A stretch of 64,000 nt of DNA, taken from contig NC_009051.1 of the NCBI RefSeq assembly GCF_000015825.1, positions 372,001-436,000 of the forward strand, in the 5' to 3' direction. The notes beneath the pieces were generated by a model. That model was given only the letters and a program-made list of their open reading frames with translations. It had not been told where the DNA came from and searched no databases. This DNA comes from Methanoculleus marisnigri JR1 (GTDB taxonomy: Archaea; Halobacteriota; Methanomicrobia; Methanomicrobiales; Methanoculleaceae). How positions within the stretch are numbered: position 1 is the first letter of the stretch; each line of letters begins with the position of its first letter. The translations under genes and the position numbers were made by a program. This document shows positions 26,589 to 35,125 of this stretch, one piece after another.

Positions 26589-26993
26589 ACCTTTTTTCTT
26601 TCGCCGGTAGTTGGCCGGTGTTTTATCGAACTTTGTTTCACTGTAGTCACTCGTTGAGCGGTATCTCCTTTAGCAGATTACCCGGTAATCGCAGGCTACA
26701 GGGGATGGCTCGTTTAGGCGGCCTGTTCCGAAAATGAGTTGGGAAAGAGGTTTATACGGGTGATATTGGTTGAGATGTCGGGCTGATTTTTCCTGCATTG
26801 ATCGTTGCACCTTCGTCCGGGCAGCCCCTCAGAAATGCCGATCCAAGATTTTATTTCGGTCAGAGGCTACTTATTGGTATTCACCAACCTTGCCGGGATG
26901 AATTGCGGATAAGAGCGTTAATGAGAAATTATCGACTGAACAGAACCTCCTTACCGAATATATCCCTGACAACCCACAACGCAGGTTGGAACT
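26589..26993. other. 405-base intergenic region before the AlbA_2 gene
   Basis: AT-richer than the ribosomal operon. A GGTTTATACGGG box near 26751 is a possible promoter, but it is far (about 270 bases) from the next start codon. Short open frames exist (e.g. 26798-27004) without codon bias or recognisable similarity. The segment may be a decayed upstream gene or a long leader; I cannot tell which. Confidence 0.35.
26591..26602 (+). terminator. T-rich terminator of the stalk operon
   Basis: CTTTTTTCTTTC starts three bases after the rpl12 stop codon, in sense orientation. Confidence 0.55.
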
Positions 26994-27026
26994 TTGCAGC
27001 GTAACGTGATCGACGAGATAGGGGCA

Positions 27027-28709
27027 ATGTCTGGAGATATGGATGTTCAATTGCGGGAGATAATGCGTCTTCCGGCCGAGACCGAGTGGATCGAGTTCAA
27101 GGAAGCAAAAAATAACTATGATTTCGATAAAATTGGAAAATATTTCTCAGCATTGAGCAATGAAGCCAACCTGAACGAAAAGCCTGCAGGCTGGCTTATC
27201 TTTGGTGTCACCGACAAACTGCCCAGAGAGATTATCGGCTCAAACTATCGGCTCACTCCGCCTGGCCTTGACCGCCTCAAAGAGGAGATTGCGCGGCATA
27301 CGAACCACGAAATGACATTTGCTGGCATTCATGAACTCATGATCGATGGAAAGCGAGTGATTATGTTTGAAACCCCTCCGGCCGCACGCGGCATCCCGAC
27401 AACATGGAAAAGTGTTGCATATGGTCGTATCCATGAGTCACTCGGACCTCTTGGTCTCCATGAGATTGAAGTGATACGCAGGCAGGCTCCTCTGGATGAC
27501 TGGTCGGCAAAGGTGTGTGTGGGAGCCACACTTGCGGATCTCGATCCTGAGGCAATTGCCTTTGCGCGGGAAAAATACAAAGAGAAGCATCAGGTATTTG
27601 CAAGCGAAGTGGATGAGTGGGACGACGTTTCGTTCCTTGCTAGGGCGCATGTCTGTCGTCAGGGTCGGATTACGAATGCTGCAATCGTTCTCCTGGGAAA
27701 GAGTGAGGCCGCACATCTTCTTTCACCTGCAATTGCGCACATTACTTGGGTTCTCAGGGATAAGGACGAGGTGGAGATTGACTACGCCCATTTCGGGCTG
27801 CCACTGATACTCGCCGTCGATAAGATTTTTAGCAAGATCAGAAACCTTACTGTCCGCCATATTTCGGGGGAGACGCTGTTCCCACTTGAGGTAACACAGT
27901 ACGATCCCTGGGTCGTCCGTGAGGCGCTACACAATTGTATCGCCCATCAGGATTACCAACAATCTGCCCGCATTACCGTGACTGAGAGGCCGGATTCCCT
28001 GGTGTTCACGAATCGTGGCGATTTTATTCCGGGAACTGTCCAGAGCGTAATCGAGCGTGATGTGCCGCCGGACCAGTATCGGAATCCCTTTCTTGCTGGC
28101 GCGATGGTAGAGTTGAAGATGATCGACACCATCGGCAGTGGGATCAAAAGGATGTTCCGGATACAGCGGGATCGTAATTTTCCGATGCCTGATTATGACC
28201 TTGGTGAAGCAGGGGTGGTGAAGGTCACGATTCCCGGCCGGGTGATTGATGAGAGATACACGCGGATGCTCATCAAACGGAAGGATCTGACGCTGATGGA
28301 TGTGATTACTCTCGATAAAATACAGAAGGGCTACTCCATCACGCCTGAAGAAAGAACCATTCTCCGGACGAAGAAACTCATTGAAGGGCGGCATCCGAAT
28401 CTCTATGTTTCGGAGAGTGTTGCGGCCGAAACCGACACACGCGCCGATTATATCAGGAAGCGGTCGTTTGACAGGGCGCATTTCAAGAGTCTGGTGGTTG
28501 CGTACCTGAAGGCCTACCATGAGGCAAACAGAGCGGAGATTGAAGACCTGCTGCTGGACAAGGTCTCAGATGCGCTGAACGAGGAACAGAAACATCATTT
28601 CATCAGGGATCTACTTCAGGAGATGCGCAAAGATGGGACAATAATGCCTATTGGGAGGACTAAAGCTGCAAAGTGGGTTCTTGTCCCTGATCAGGTGCAT
28701 GATGCATGA
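27027..28709 (+). CDS. AlbA_2/Schlafen-type putative DNA-binding, RecG-like regulator
   Basis: 560 residues from the ATG at 27027; TTG at 26994 and ATG at 27039 are alternatives. An AlbA_2 (Schlafen-like) domain covers residues about 10-135, with E-T-E-W-I-E-F-K-E-A and GWLIFGVTD. A HATPase_c_4-like region follows near 290-370 (VREALHNCIAHQDYQQ; IGSGIKRMFR). The C-terminal third is helical and charged, suggesting winged-helix or coiled segments. Such proteins are often annotated as 'ATP-dependent DNA helicase RecG-related' but lack helicase motifs. Many are found beside toxin-antitoxin or defence genes. Codon use and AT content differ from the ribosomal operon just upstream, suggesting horizontal acquisition. 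Confidence 0.75.
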   Translation: MSGDMDVQLREIMRLPAETEWIEFKEAKNNYDFDKIGKYFSALSNEANLNEKPAGWLIFGVTDKLPREIIGSNYRLTPPGLDRLKEEIARHTNHEMTFAGIHELMIDGKRVIMFETPPAARGIPTTWKSVAYGRIHESLGPLGLHEIEVIRRQAPLDDWSAKVCVGATLADLDPEAIAFAREKYKEKHQVFASEVDEWDDVSFLARAHVCRQGRITNAAIVLLGKSEAAHLLSPAIAHITWVLRDKDEVEIDYAHFGLPLILAVDKIFSKIRNLTVRHISGETLFPLEVTQYDPWVVREALHNCIAHQDYQQSARITVTERPDSLVFTNRGDFIPGTVQSVIERDVPPDQYRNPFLAGAMVELKMIDTIGSGIKRMFRIQRDRNFPMPDYDLGEAGVVKVTIPGRVIDERYTRMLIKRKDLTLMDVITLDKIQKGYSITPEERTILRTKKLIEGRHPNLYVSESVAAETDTRADYIRKRSFDRAHFKSLVVAYLKAYHEANRAEIEDLLLDKVSDALNEEQKHHFIRDLLQEMRKDGTIMPIGRTKAAKWVLVPDQVHDA

Positions 28710-28810
28710 TTGTTGAATGGATTGTAGATGATTGTAGAAATGATCTCAGATGTCCTGCCATTTTTTGTTAGATTGAGGCTGGATCTTGTGTTATTTTTAA
28801 CTGCGGTTGC

Positions 28811-28860
28811 ATCAGATTGTATCAAATTGCATCAAATTATATCAAATTACATCTGATTAC
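28811..28860 (+). repeat. Five 10-bp tandem repeats, helically phased
   Basis: Five consecutive units starting at 28811, 28821, 28831, 28841 and 28851, consensus ATCAAATTRY (first ATCAGATTGT, last ATCTGATTAC). They lie in the AT-rich 320-base gap (28710-29029) between the convergent AlbA_2 and hypF genes. The rest of the gap shows only short AT-rich runs and no coding sequence. Confidence 0.85.
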
Positions 28861-29029
28861 GCACATTGCACCAGACGGCAAAGTGACAAAAAATTGCACC
28901 AGAATTACTCCTAACCGAAAGATGTGGACAAAGGGAGTGTTAAATTTCTGCAAAATCAGTGACGCTCAGGGCCTTCATCCTATCCATCTCAGTCCGTATC
29001 CATCCTTCAGGCATCCCCGGATTCCCCCT

Positions 29030-31237
29030 TCACTTCTCCGTGCTCCCCCCGTAGACAACCTGCCCGAAGCTGATGCACCCGTCGCCGAGCGGATAGTCCT
29101 TATTCATGATGAACTCGAGCCCAGCGGCGAGTACCTCAGTCCGGATCGTCTCGCGGATCGCCCGGTTGTAGGCCACCCCGCCCGAGAGCGCCACCCGGGG
29201 GATCCCCCGCTCTTCGGCCGCCCGGACGGCCATCGCGGCGACGCCCCGGGCGAGGTTGTACTGGATCGATGCGGCGATGTCGTTTGCCCGTTCTCCGGCG
29301 GCGGACCGCCGGTGGGCCTCCGCGAGGAGCGACCGGGTCGAGAGAACCTCGCAGCCGCCGTCCCGCTGGTATTCGTTCTCCCAGGCCGAGGGCTTCCCGG
29401 CGTGCGCCGCCGTCTCGAGTTTCATCGCCGGCTCCCCGTCGTAGGTACGCTCCCGGCAGATCCCGAGGAGGGCCGCGCCGGCGTCCAGCACCCTGCCGGT
29501 GCTCGATGTCGCGGCGACGTTCAGGCCCCGCTCCACCTGCCTGACGAGGACGGCGAGTTCGATATCGCTCCAGCCCCGTGACGCGAGCATGTCCCGGACT
29601 TCGGAGGTGGGGAGGATGCCGTAGAGCATCCGCTCCGGGAACCGGGTGGCGAGATCGCCGCCCGGCATCGGGACGACCTCGAGGTGAGCGACCCGGTCGA
29701 GGTGGGGGACCTCTCCCGCAAACACCTCGCCGCCCCAGATTGTTCCGTCGTCGCCGTAGCCCACGCCGTCGATCGCGATCCCGACGCACTCCTCCCGGGT
29801 CGTGGCGGCGATGTGCGCCCGGTGGTGCTGGACGGCGAGGAGCTCCGCCCCGACCGCTTCGGCAACCTCCCTCGCGTAGCGGGTCGAGAGGAACTGCGGG
29901 TGGAGGTCGTGAACGATCCGGTCGTACCGGGCGCCGGTGAGCCCGCCGAGCCGTTCAGCCGTCTCCTGCAGGTAAGCGAGGGTCTGGGGGTTCCTGACAT
30001 TCCCGACGTGGGGGGAGGTGATGCAGAAACCGCTCTTGTAGATGGAGATGTTCGCGTTCAACTCCGGGCCGACGCCGAGGATGGATCCCCCACCGAGGTC
30101 GATCGCCTTCCGCTTCGGGGCGAGGCCGCGGGAGAGCCGGATGATGTAGCCGTCCCGGACGACGGAGTCGTCGCACCGGTTGACGATCCGGCGGTCGTGG
30201 GTGAGGATGTAGTCAACCTGCCCCGGGAGCCGTTCAAGCGCGGTATCGAGATCGGTGATCATCGGGTAACCCGGCAGGTTCGCGCTCGTCATGACGAGGA
30301 GCGGGTGGGCGAGGTTCGCGAAGAGGAGGTGGTGCAGCCCGGTGTAGGGGAGCATGCACCCGATGGTGTGGAGGCTCGAGATCGTCGGGTGGGACGCGGG
30401 ATCGCGTTTTTCGAGCACCGCGATCGGCCGTTCCCGGGAGTGGAGGATCCGCCGTTCCTCGTCCGAGACGATCGCGATCCGTTCTACCTCCTCTGCGGTT
30501 GCCATCACCGCGAGCGGCTGCTCTGTCCGTCCGAGGCGGCGTTTCAGAACCCCTGCCGCCTCCTCGGTGCAGGCGATATGGAACCCCCCGATTCCCCGGA
30601 TGGCGACGATCGAGCCAGCGTCCAGGAGGGCCGCCGTTTCCCGGATGGGGTCGCCCGCCGCCGGCGTTCCGTCGGCCCGGAGGAGAGCGAGGTGCGGTCC
30701 GCAGGCCGCACAGGCGATCGTCTGGGCGTGGTGGCGGCGGCACGACGGGTTGGTGTACTCGCCCTCGCAGGCGGGGCAGACGGGGAACTCCGCCATCGAC
30801 GTCCGCTCCCGGTCGTAGGGGATGGTACTGATGATGCTGTACCGGGGCCCACAGTTGACGCAGGAGGTGGCCCAGTAACCTTCGTATCGCCCGTCCCGCG
30901 TAAAAATATCGGCGATGCAGTCGTCGCAGGTGGCGACGTCGGTCGGGATGAACCCCGAGAGGCTCCCGGAATTACTCTCGAGGATGGTAAACCCTTCGGT
31001 CGGGCTACCGCGCAAATTCTGGACATCTACGGAATCTATTTGAGATAATGGCGTCCCTCTGGAAACGGCCTCAAAAAATTCCTCGAAGCGGTCGCCGGAT
31101 GCATGGATCTCGACCTCGCTCCCGAGGTTTTTGACGGTCCCCGTGATCCCGAATTCCCGGGCTTTTGCGTAGACAAAGGGACGAAACCCGACTCCCTGGA
31201 CGATGCCCCGTATGATTATTGTGCCACTGGTACGCAT
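29030..31237 (-). CDS. hypF: Carbamoyltransferase HypF
   Basis: 735 residues, normal length. It makes the carbamoyl precursor of the cyanide ligands of [NiFe] hydrogenases by forming carbamoyl-AMP and passing it to HypE. Domains in order: acylphosphatase (1-90; GIVQGVGFRPFVY), two zinc fingers (CDDC/CVNCG and CPAC/CAACGP with RRHHAQ between), YrdC-like carbamoyl-AMP domain (about 190-370) and Kae1-like transferase domain (VQHHRAHIAA). It stands alone here with no other hyp genes near. A GTTATATGG element in the divergent gap (31264-31276) is the likely promoter. Confidence 0.95.
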   Translation of the reverse strand: MRTSGTIIIRGIVQGVGFRPFVYAKAREFGITGTVKNLGSEVEIHASGDRFEEFFEAVSRGTPLSQIDSVDVQNLRGSPTEGFTILESNSGSLSGFIPTDVATCDDCIADIFTRDGRYEGYWATSCVNCGPRYSIISTIPYDRERTSMAEFPVCPACEGEYTNPSCRRHHAQTIACAACGPHLALLRADGTPAAGDPIRETAALLDAGSIVAIRGIGGFHIACTEEAAGVLKRRLGRTEQPLAVMATAEEVERIAIVSDEERRILHSRERPIAVLEKRDPASHPTISSLHTIGCMLPYTGLHHLLFANLAHPLLVMTSANLPGYPMITDLDTALERLPGQVDYILTHDRRIVNRCDDSVVRDGYIIRLSRGLAPKRKAIDLGGGSILGVGPELNANISIYKSGFCITSPHVGNVRNPQTLAYLQETAERLGGLTGARYDRIVHDLHPQFLSTRYAREVAEAVGAELLAVQHHRAHIAATTREECVGIAIDGVGYGDDGTIWGGEVFAGEVPHLDRVAHLEVVPMPGGDLATRFPERMLYGILPTSEVRDMLASRGWSDIELAVLVRQVERGLNVAATSSTGRVLDAGAALLGICRERTYDGEPAMKLETAAHAGKPSAWENEYQRDGGCEVLSTRSLLAEAHRRSAAGERANDIAASIQYNLARGVAAMAVRAAEERGIPRVALSGGVAYNRAIRETIRTEVLAAGLEFIMNKDYPLGDGCISFGQVVYGGSTEK

Positions 31238-31294
31238 TGAGATTTCAGCAAAAATTTATGGAGTTATACCACCATATAACAATAGGGTATCGCA

Positions 31295-31807
31295 GTGACG
31301 GGACATATTAAAATTCTTAACGATCCGGTTGAACTGGTTCCTCTTCTCATAACGTTCAATAATGCCGATTATAAAAAGATCTACGAACTCCTGAACAAGG
31401 CCTGGCTGACCGAGGAGGATCTGGCGACGTACGCCGGCTCCTCGACGGTGACCGAGTGCCTCTCTATCCTCAAGAAGGGAAACCTAATCGAAGAGCAGTG
31501 GCGGATGCCGAAGCCCGGAGAGAAGCCGACGAAGGAGTACCGGGCGACATACAGCAAGTTCCGGGCAAGTTTCCAGTGTTCCATGGGCGATATCGGAGAT
31601 CTGCTGCACATCGCCGTCTCGAACGACGAGGGTCTCCGCACGATTGTGGACTCGGTCGAGCAGGAGATCGTGGCCGGGACCACCTCTATCGGCGATATAT
31701 CCCGAAAATACGGGGTCAGCCCCACCTTCATCAAGGGGCTGGCGAAGAGGATCCCCGGTCTCGACGTGAAAGGGCAGGGAATGGTGCTGCTTGACCGACT
31801 TCACTGA
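31295..31807 (+). CDS. Winged-helix transcriptional regulator (ArsR-like)
   Basis: 170 residues starting with GTG at 31295. The N-terminal half is a winged helix (FNNADYKKIYELLNKAWLTEEDLATYAG...ECLSILKKGNLIEEQWR). A second HTH-like part (SIGDISRKYGVSPTFIKGLAKRI) lies at the C-terminus, giving two DNA-contact regions. A CATATAAC TATA-like box about 25 bases upstream suggests a leaderless mRNA. It overlaps the next regulator by 17 bases, so both are made together. The target is unknown; divergence from hypF makes hydrogenase maturation one possibility, by context only. Confidence 0.7.
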   Translation: MTGHIKILNDPVELVPLLITFNNADYKKIYELLNKAWLTEEDLATYAGSSTVTECLSILKKGNLIEEQWRMPKPGEKPTKEYRATYSKFRASFQCSMGDIGDLLHIAVSNDEGLRTIVDSVEQEIVAGTTSIGDISRKYGVSPTFIKGLAKRIPGLDVKGQGMVLLDRLH

Positions 31808-32600
31808 CGATCCTCTTTACGTCATCCTGCGCAGCAAACGGGAGGCCACCCGGTTCCAGATTCTCGTAGAGATCGCCGAACACCAGCCGGCCGTCCGCCA
31901 GCAGGAGATCGCCGCGAAACTCGGCGTGACGCCTCAGGCCGTCTCCGAGTACATCCGGGAGCTGGTGGACGAAGGGCTGGTCACCGCTCACGGCCGGGGC
32001 CGCTACGAGGTGACAAAGAGCGGGATCGAGTGGGTCCTGCGTCACGCCGAGGCGCTCGAGGCTTATGCCCGCCATATCAACCGGGATGTCATCCAGCAGG
32101 TGGCGGTCTGGACGGCTATCGCCCGGGACGATATCCGCAAGGGAGATACGGTCGGTGTCTTCATGCGGGACGGGTGGCTCTATGCGACGGGAGAAGAACA
32201 GAGCGCCACCGGCCTCGCGACCATGGACGCGGCACCGGGAGAAGACCTCGGCGTCGCCCAGCTGAACGGCATCATCCAGCACGAAGAAGGGCTTATTCAC
32301 GTCTGCAAGGTGCCGAGAGTGGAGCGGGGCGGGTCCCGGCAGGTCAGCCCGGATCTTCTCCGGGAGGCCGTCCGGGACGCCGAGATGGTGGGTGCCGTCG
32401 GCCTCGAGTCCTACGTGGCCCTCAGGAAGGCGGGCATCGAGCCGGATATGTTCTTCGGTGCGCGGGAAGGGGTCGTCGAAGCGGCGTTCCACGGTCGGGA
32501 GTGCGCAATTCTTATCGTCGATGAGGAGTTTACCGATTTCCTCAAGCGTCTGGAGACGGTGGGGCTCGCCTACACGATCCACGACCTGATCCCGTCATGA
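31791..32600 (+). CDS. HTH regulator with C-terminal ligand-binding-like domain
   Basis: 269 residues, TTG start at 31791 inside the preceding gene. Residues 15-75 are a MarR/LexA-like winged helix (QQEIAAKLGVTPQAVSEYIRELVDEGLV). Residues 100-170 contain a strand-rich domain (GDTVGVFMRDGWLYA). The last 90 residues form an alpha/beta unit (DAEMVGAVGLESYVALRKAGIEPDMFFGAREGVVEAAFHGRECAILIV) that could bind a small ligand. Methanogen relatives exist as conserved regulators of unknown target. Its stop overlaps the helicase start by four bases (32597-32600), linking all three in one operon. Confidence 0.7.
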   Translation: MTDFTDDPLYVILRSKREATRFQILVEIAEHQPAVRQQEIAAKLGVTPQAVSEYIRELVDEGLVTAHGRGRYEVTKSGIEWVLRHAEALEAYARHINRDVIQQVAVWTAIARDDIRKGDTVGVFMRDGWLYATGEEQSATGLATMDAAPGEDLGVAQLNGIIQHEEGLIHVCKVPRVERGGSRQVSPDLLREAVRDAEMVGAVGLESYVALRKAGIEPDMFFGAREGVVEAAFHGRECAILIVDEEFTDFLKRLETVGLAYTIHDLIPS

Positions 32601-34606
32601 AAGTCATCGTCCAGCCCCAGAAGGGCACGTATAAACTGTTGTTCGTTGAAGGCGGCCGTGTCGAAGGTTCGGGGTTCGTCGACCTGGCTGCGACCCCGAA
32701 GGGCCGGCGGCCGAAGAACTTCAAGATGCGCCGGCGCGGCAAACAGCTCAAGCCAACCCCGACCCGGGACCTGATCACGCTGTTGCGCCGGTCATCTGTT
32801 CTCCTTGCGGCGAAGAGCCCTGAGTTCGAGTCGTTCCTTGCCGATCTTCAGATCCCGTCATCGAGGATCGACATCTGCCGGTTCTGCCAGCTCGAGGACC
32901 GGTTCGCGCCGGTCGACAAGGCGACCGGCGTCCGGTACGGCGGGGAGTGGATCTGCATGGAGTGCGCAAAGCGCGAGATGCGCCGCGAGCTCGGTTACCT
33001 GGGGAAGTTCGGCGGCTCGGTGCTTGTTCATCTTGAGAAACTCCTCGCCCAGATCCGGGACCTCGACCGGGTGCTGGCGTCGGTGGGGCCCGATCACCCC
33101 GACCGGAAGCGAACGCTCTTTGACCGGCTCGAGGCGCACGAGGTTCAGAAAACCGCCCATATCACCGATCTTCCGCTCCCTCCCGCGTTTGCAAAGGCAG
33201 CCGGGGTCGAGTACCTGATGCCCGTCCAGCAGCTCGCCGTTCAGAACGGCCTCCTCGAGGGGCAGCACCTCCTGGTCGTCTCGGCGACCGCGAGCGGCAA
33301 GACCTTCATCGGGGAGATGGCCGGGATGAAGAATTTCCTCGAAGGCCGGGGGAGGACGCTCTTCCTGGTTCCGCTGGTCGCGCTCGCGAACCAGAAGTAC
33401 CAGCGGTTCCGCGACCGCTACGGTCACCTGGTCCGGGTCACCCTGCAGACCGGGGTGAGCCGTCTCAACCTCCCCGAGACCCGTCCGGCGGGCGACCGGG
33501 ACGTCAACGCTCCCGTGGTGGTGGGGACTTACGAGGGGATCGACCACGCTCTCCGGACCGGGCGATCCGTAAAAGACATCGGCACCGTCGTCATCGACGA
33601 GGTGCAGATGCTCGAGGATCCGGAACGCGGCCACCGTCTCGACGGGCTGATCGCCCGGCTCAAGCACATCGCGCCCGAGGCGCAGTTCCTCTACCTCTCG
33701 GCCACGATCGGGGCTCCGGGACTGCTCGCGGAGAAACTCCGGGCAAACCTTGTCCGCTACGCGGACCGGCCGGTTCCGCTCGAACGCCACCTCATCTTCA
33801 TCGAGCGAAACAAGAAGATCGGGTTCATCAAGCAGATGGCCGCCGAGGAATACAAAGTACGGTCGTCGAAGGGCTACCGGGGCCAGACGATCGTCTTCAC
33901 GAACTCCCGGGCCCGCTGTCATGTCATTGCCGACGCCCTTGGAACCAAGGCCGCTCCCTATCACGCGGGGCTGACCTCCCAGGAACGCCGGGACGTGGAG
34001 CGGCGGTTCACGAACGGGGAGATCTCTGCTGTCGTGACCACGGCGGCGCTTGCCGCAGGCGTCGATTTCCCGGCGTCCCAGGTGATCTTCGATGCGCTTG
34101 CGATGGGCATTCAGTGGCTCACCGTCCAGGAGTTCCACCAGATGATGGGCCGGGCGGGGCGGCCGGATTTCCACGACCTCGGCCGGGTGGTCATCCTGGC
34201 GGAGCCCGGCGGATCCTATTCCCGGACGTCCGGCAAGACCGAGGAAGAGGTCGCCGTCGGCCTCCTGCGAGGCGAGATGGAGGAGGTCGCGCCCGAGTAC
34301 GACATGGAGCAGAGTACGGAGGAGTTCGTCGCGAACGCCGTGGTCTCGAACGGCGACGAGCAGCAGGTCATCAAGATGAACCGGACGATGGTCGGGACGC
34401 TGGAGCCCGCCCTCCCCACGCTCCTCGACTACGGGCTGGTCCGGCGGCGGGGTGGGCGTATCGAACTCACCGATATGGCCCGGGTGATGGCCGAACATTT
34501 CATCGGCGCCGAGCGGTTGATGGAGATCATGGATCTCGTCCGACGCATGGACGATGCGGCCGAAGTCGTCGCGGAACTCGAGTGCGCCGAGGAGAAGACG
34601 CCGTAG
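32597..34606 (+). CDS. Archaeal SF2 DEAD/DEAH-box helicase (Ski2-like) with zinc-binding N-terminus
   Basis: 669 residues. An N-terminal basic strand-rich domain (1-90) precedes a CxxC...CxxC zinc element (CRFCQLEDRF; WICMEC). The helicase core has Walker A SATASGKT, Walker B variant DEVQ, motif III SAT, motif V (AALAAGVDFPASQVI) and motif VI QMMGRAGRPD. The GRAGRP signature and C-terminal winged helix (LLDYGLVRRRGGRIELTDMARVM) place it near the Hel308/Ski2 group, in the archaeal family with a DUF5814-like N-terminus. The nucleic acid acted on is unknown. It is co-transcribed with two DNA-binding regulators. Confidence 0.85.
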   Translation: MKVIVQPQKGTYKLLFVEGGRVEGSGFVDLAATPKGRRPKNFKMRRRGKQLKPTPTRDLITLLRRSSVLLAAKSPEFESFLADLQIPSSRIDICRFCQLEDRFAPVDKATGVRYGGEWICMECAKREMRRELGYLGKFGGSVLVHLEKLLAQIRDLDRVLASVGPDHPDRKRTLFDRLEAHEVQKTAHITDLPLPPAFAKAAGVEYLMPVQQLAVQNGLLEGQHLLVVSATASGKTFIGEMAGMKNFLEGRGRTLFLVPLVALANQKYQRFRDRYGHLVRVTLQTGVSRLNLPETRPAGDRDVNAPVVVGTYEGIDHALRTGRSVKDIGTVVIDEVQMLEDPERGHRLDGLIARLKHIAPEAQFLYLSATIGAPGLLAEKLRANLVRYADRPVPLERHLIFIERNKKIGFIKQMAAEEYKVRSSKGYRGQTIVFTNSRARCHVIADALGTKAAPYHAGLTSQERRDVERRFTNGEISAVVTTAALAAGVDFPASQVIFDALAMGIQWLTVQEFHQMMGRAGRPDFHDLGRVVILAEPGGSYSRTSGKTEEEVAVGLLRGEMEEVAPEYDMEQSTEEFVANAVVSNGDEQQVIKMNRTMVGTLEPALPTLLDYGLVRRRGGRIELTDMARVMAEHFIGAERLMEIMDLVRRMDDAAEVVAELECAEEKTP

Positions 34607-34616
34607 GGTTTTTTTC
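34606..34616 (+). terminator. Oligo-T terminator after the helicase
   Basis: GGGTTTTTTTC lies directly at the stop codon in sense orientation. Confidence 0.5.
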
Positions 34617-34726
34617 TCAGGGTTTCCGGGGAACCCGCCTGGAAACCCCCCTCCAAAAAACCACATTTATTTGTGTTCTTCAAGAGTCCTTGTCCCCTGG
34701 TTTCACGTTTCGTGACATCGCAAAGC

Positions 34727-34990
34727 CCATGTACGGATTTCCACCGGACATCGCACCTTCGGTGCTCCAGCTCCGTTCCTGCCGGAACGTCGCTTATCGC
34801 CACGCACTGCCCCCGCCCCCGGGGCGGGGTGCGACGGGCTGTAGGGCCGGAGCATGAGCACCGAAGGTGCGGAGGAGGAGCGCGAAGCGCGGGTGGGGTG
34901 GGGGTTACAGACATTCATTCCGACGTGGAGACAGGGGAGGGGGGATGCTCCCCCCTCCCCGTCAGCCCCACCCCCACGTGGCGATAGCCA
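34727..34990. repeat. Dispersed palindromic element, copy B
   Basis: Occupies most of the 519-base gap between convergent genes (34607-35125). The left end, CCATGTACGGATTTCC at 34727, matches the inverse of the right end of copy A (11241-11268). It contains GCACC(TTC)GGTGC hairpins at about 34753 and 34860, the GAGCACC...AGGAGCGCGAAGCGCGGG module (34855-34895) and the 40-bp palindromic block. An insertion of about 47 bases near 34753-34800 duplicates the GCACC-GGTGCTC-GCTCC module. No protein is encoded. Beyond 34990 the gap shows nothing recognisable. Confidence 0.6.
34930..34969. repeat. 40-bp segment with perfect 12-bp hairpin, copy 2
   Basis: Identical over 40 bases to 11147-11186: a 12-bp G-rich stem, TGC loop and matching C-rich arm, flanked by GACA/GTCA. 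Confidence 0.75.
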
Positions 34991-35125
34991 CCACGGTCCA
35001 CTGTATTGGGACTCTCTTGTCTCAACAGGTCTATTGGCGATCAACAGCACTGCAGTATTCTCAACCATCACTGTAGGTTCACTGGCTCCTCAAACCCCGG
35101 CCGGGTACAGCCCAAAACCCTCTCC

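Noticed and set aside
26798-27004. 68-codon frame upstream of the AlbA_2 gene
   Set aside because: No recognisable domain or ribosome-binding site; may at most be a decayed fragment.
28811-28860. CRISPR-like array
   Set aside because: The 10-base units have no spacers and are far too short for CRISPR repeats.
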